A stretch of 7,625 nucleotides of DNA. Source: Clostridiales bacterium. Lineage in GTDB: Bacteria > Bacillota > Clostridia > Oscillospirales > Acutalibacteraceae. Both the position numbers and the translations under genes were made by a program. A model generated the notes under the pieces. It saw nothing but the letters and a program-made list of their open reading frames with translations, had not been told where the DNA came from and made no database searches. Shown here piece by piece: positions 6,349 through 7,625 of the stretch. How positions within the stretch are numbered: position 1 is the first letter of the stretch; the number at the start of each line of letters is the position of its first letter. The stretch spans positions 1 to 7,625 of the forward strand of contig DXVY01000075.1 in the NCBI GenBank assembly GCA_019417145.1, written 5' to 3'.

Positions 6349-6455
6349 GTTGTTTTCCCAGGGTGGGCCGTAAAAAAATCCCCGGACTGGATCATGGTTT
6401 CTGGCGGTTTTGCCAGGTGATGCAAATATATTCCGGTAGTGTCTGCACATGCGGC

Positions 6456-6484
6456 TTGTTAGTCTGGAAATAATAGGGTATGAT
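6456..6484 (+). promoter_or_regulatory. Sigma-A promoter of the YtvI-like gene
   Basis: TTGTTA (-35, 6456-6461) and TATGAT (-10, 6479-6484) are separated by 17 bases. Transcription would start near 6491, leaving an approximately 93-base 5' leader. No sporulation-sigma pattern was clearer than this vegetative one, which is notable for a YtvI-type gene. Confidence 0.8.
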
Positions 6485-6508
6485 ATAGCTATCGGCATCT
6501 TTTCAGAC

Positions 6509-6541
6509 CCCCACGGCTCCGGCCCTGACGGCCGCGCGGGG
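6509..6541 (+). other. Hairpin in the 5' leader of the YtvI-like gene
   Basis: CGGCC (6520-6524) pairs with GGCCG (6530-6534). Below it, after a bulge, CG and CCCC (6509-6515) pair with CG and GGGG (6535-6541) around one mismatch. There is no T-run after it, so it is not an obvious terminator; an effect on mRNA stability or translation is possible. Confidence 0.4.
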
Positions 6542-6583
6542 TGGATTACAAGCGCAAAGACGCAAGGAAAGGGATGACAGCCC

Positions 6584-7625
6584 ATGACCATACAGCGCAA
6601 AAAAGAGATCCTTATTAACATTGCCTTTATCGTGGTGATCGCGGCCATATGCTATTTGGTTTTTCGCTTTCTTATCCTATACCTGTTGCCCTTTGTCATC
6701 GGCTTTTTGCTCACCGCAGCCATCCAGAAGCCCGCCCGCTGGCTGGAACGCAAGACCCGGGCGCCCCAGGGGCTGTGGTCGGTGGCGCTGGTGGTTCTGG
6801 CCTATTTGGCGGTGATGGGCATACTGGTTTTCGCGGGCTATCAGTTGTACGGCCAGCTCCTGTCCCTTGCGAAGGCCCTGCCCTCCTATATTCCTAAGCT
6901 GTCCCAATTGTTCAGCGGCGTCAACGCCTGGTTCTCGGGTATTTTTGCCGGTCTGCCCGAAAACCTTACGACCACCATCGGCGCTCTGCCGGAGAACATT
7001 ATCAGCAGTGTGGCCAATACGCTGACCTCCCTGCTTTCCGATTTTGCCAGCCGTGTTGTGGGGGGACTGCCGGGCATTGTGGTCACCTCCCTTGTGACCA
7101 TTGTGGCCTCCTGTTTCATCGCCAAGGATTACAGCAAGATCGTGCTTTTCATCCGGCGGCAGATGGAGGCCCGGCACTGGAATCTGTTGCTGGACGCCAA
7201 AAAAATGTTCAGCACCAACATTCTCCGCATGCTTCGCGGCTATCTCATCCTCATGCTGCTCACCTTTACCGAGCTCTCCATCGGCCTGCTGCTGTTGGGC
7301 TACGATTACGCCATCGCCCTAGCCGCCCTCATTGCCATTGTGGACATCCTGCCCATCCTGGGCACCGGCACGGTCCTGATCCCCTGGCTTCTTTTCAAGC
7401 TTCTGTCCGGCGATCTGCTGGGCGCGCTGGGATTGGCTGTTTTGTATGTCATTATCACCATCGTGCGCAATATCCTGGAGCCCAAGATCATCGGTAAGCA
7501 GGTGGGGCTGCCGCCTTTGCTCACGTTGCTTTCCATGTACTGTGGGCTTCGGCTGCTGGGATTCTGGGGGCTTTCGGTTTCCCCCTTGCGCTCATTGTGC
7601 TCAAGAGCCTCCACGACACCGGCCG
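6584..7625 (+). CDS. ytvI: AI-2E family / YtvI-like integral membrane protein, 3' truncated, apparent frameshift
   Basis: A multi-pass membrane protein of the AI-2E transporter (PerM/YdiK/YtvI) family. Some YtvI homologues are named sporulation integral membrane proteins; the substrate here is unknown. Seen: hydrophobic pairs at about 11-47, a segment at 65-90, a central less hydrophobic stretch rich in Leu, Pro and Ser (about 95-155), then membrane segments at 162-180, 218-240, 243-272 and 277-295. Family motifs are VDILPILGTG (253-262) and EPKIIGKQVGLPPLL (299-313). ATG 6584 is preceded by AAGGAAAGGG (6564-6573) and starts right at the first hydrophobic segment. After codon 329 (GGG 7568-7570) the family-typical ending continues in another frame, which reads GFPLALIVLKSLHDTG; the nominal frame has SVSPLRSLCSRAS instead. 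One missing G in the G5 run at 7566-7570 explains this. The gene symbol is tentative. Confidence 0.85.
   Translation, partial: MTIQRKKEILINIAFIVVIAAICYLVFRFLILYLLPFVIGFLLTAAIQKPARWLERKTRAPQGLWSVALVVLAYLAVMGILVFAGYQLYGQLLSLAKALPSYIPKLSQLFSGVNAWFSGIFAGLPENLTTTIGALPENIISSVANTLTSLLSDFASRVVGGLPGIVVTSLVTIVASCFIAKDYSKIVLFIRRQMEARHWNLLLDAKKMFSTNILRMLRGYLILMLLTFTELSIGLLLLGYDYAIALAALIAIVDILPILGTGTVLIPWLLFKLLSGDLLGALGLAVLYVIITIVRNILEPKIIGKQVGLPPLLTLLSMYCGLRLLGFWGLSVSPLRSLCSRASTTPA

Larger units (their letters stand above)
6279..6583. other. Divergent intergenic region, ACT operon and YtvI-like gene
   Basis: This 305-base gap between two divergent genes holds the - strand promoter and inverted repeat at its left side and a + strand promoter at 6456-6484. 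Between them (6349-6455) I see only a short hairpin, CTGGC/GCCAG at 6401-6416, and an A7 run (6372-6378). No small gene or RNA is supported there. Confidence 0.7.

Noticed and set aside
6677..7177. 166-codon - strand frame opposite the YtvI-like gene
   Set aside because: The product is hydrophilic with no family resemblance, and the + strand frame has clear membrane-protein family motifs.

Overview
This GC-rich window looks like a chromosomal housekeeping segment from a Firmicute of the class Clostridia, probably a GC-rich Oscillospirales-type gut lineage. The evidence is the Rex repressor with a clostridial DNA-recognition helix, a sporulation-type YtvI (AI-2E family) membrane protein, a PheB-type ACT regulator heading a threonine operon, strong purine-rich ribosome binding sites and sigma-A-like promoters. 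Lineage below class is inference. I see no mobile element, CRISPR array, tRNA or rRNA.

Left part (1-2119, + strand): the 3' end of an isocitrate dehydrogenase-family gene, a terminator-like hairpin, rex (NADH/NAD+-responsive repressor), another hairpin, and an unidentified 170-residue membrane protein with more AT-rich codon use than its neighbours. A perfect 13-bp hairpin at 2155-2184 separates it from the convergent operon on the other strand.

Middle (6278 down to 2205, - strand): a four-gene aspartate-pathway operon in the order ACT regulator, hom, thrB, lysC. A near-consensus sigma-A promoter (6320-6348) lies upstream of the first gene, and an inverted repeat sits over the predicted transcription start. 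Hom makes homoserine, ThrB phosphorylates it, and LysC makes aspartyl phosphate at the head of the pathway. Three of the four proteins carry ACT domains, so amino-acid feedback is built into most of the operon. lysC contains an in-frame internal start with a full-strength Shine-Dalgarno, predicting a separate beta subunit. No asd or thrC is present in the window.

Right part (6456-7625, + strand): a divergent sigma-A promoter and a YtvI/AI-2E-type multi-pass membrane protein that runs off the window. Its last family-typical segment is in another reading frame, which points to a one-base deletion in a G5 run at 7566-7570.

No new multi-gene system is evident. The points most worth checking are the lysC internal start, the operator-like repeat at the threonine promoter, the frameshift in the YtvI-like gene, and the unassigned membrane protein after rex.
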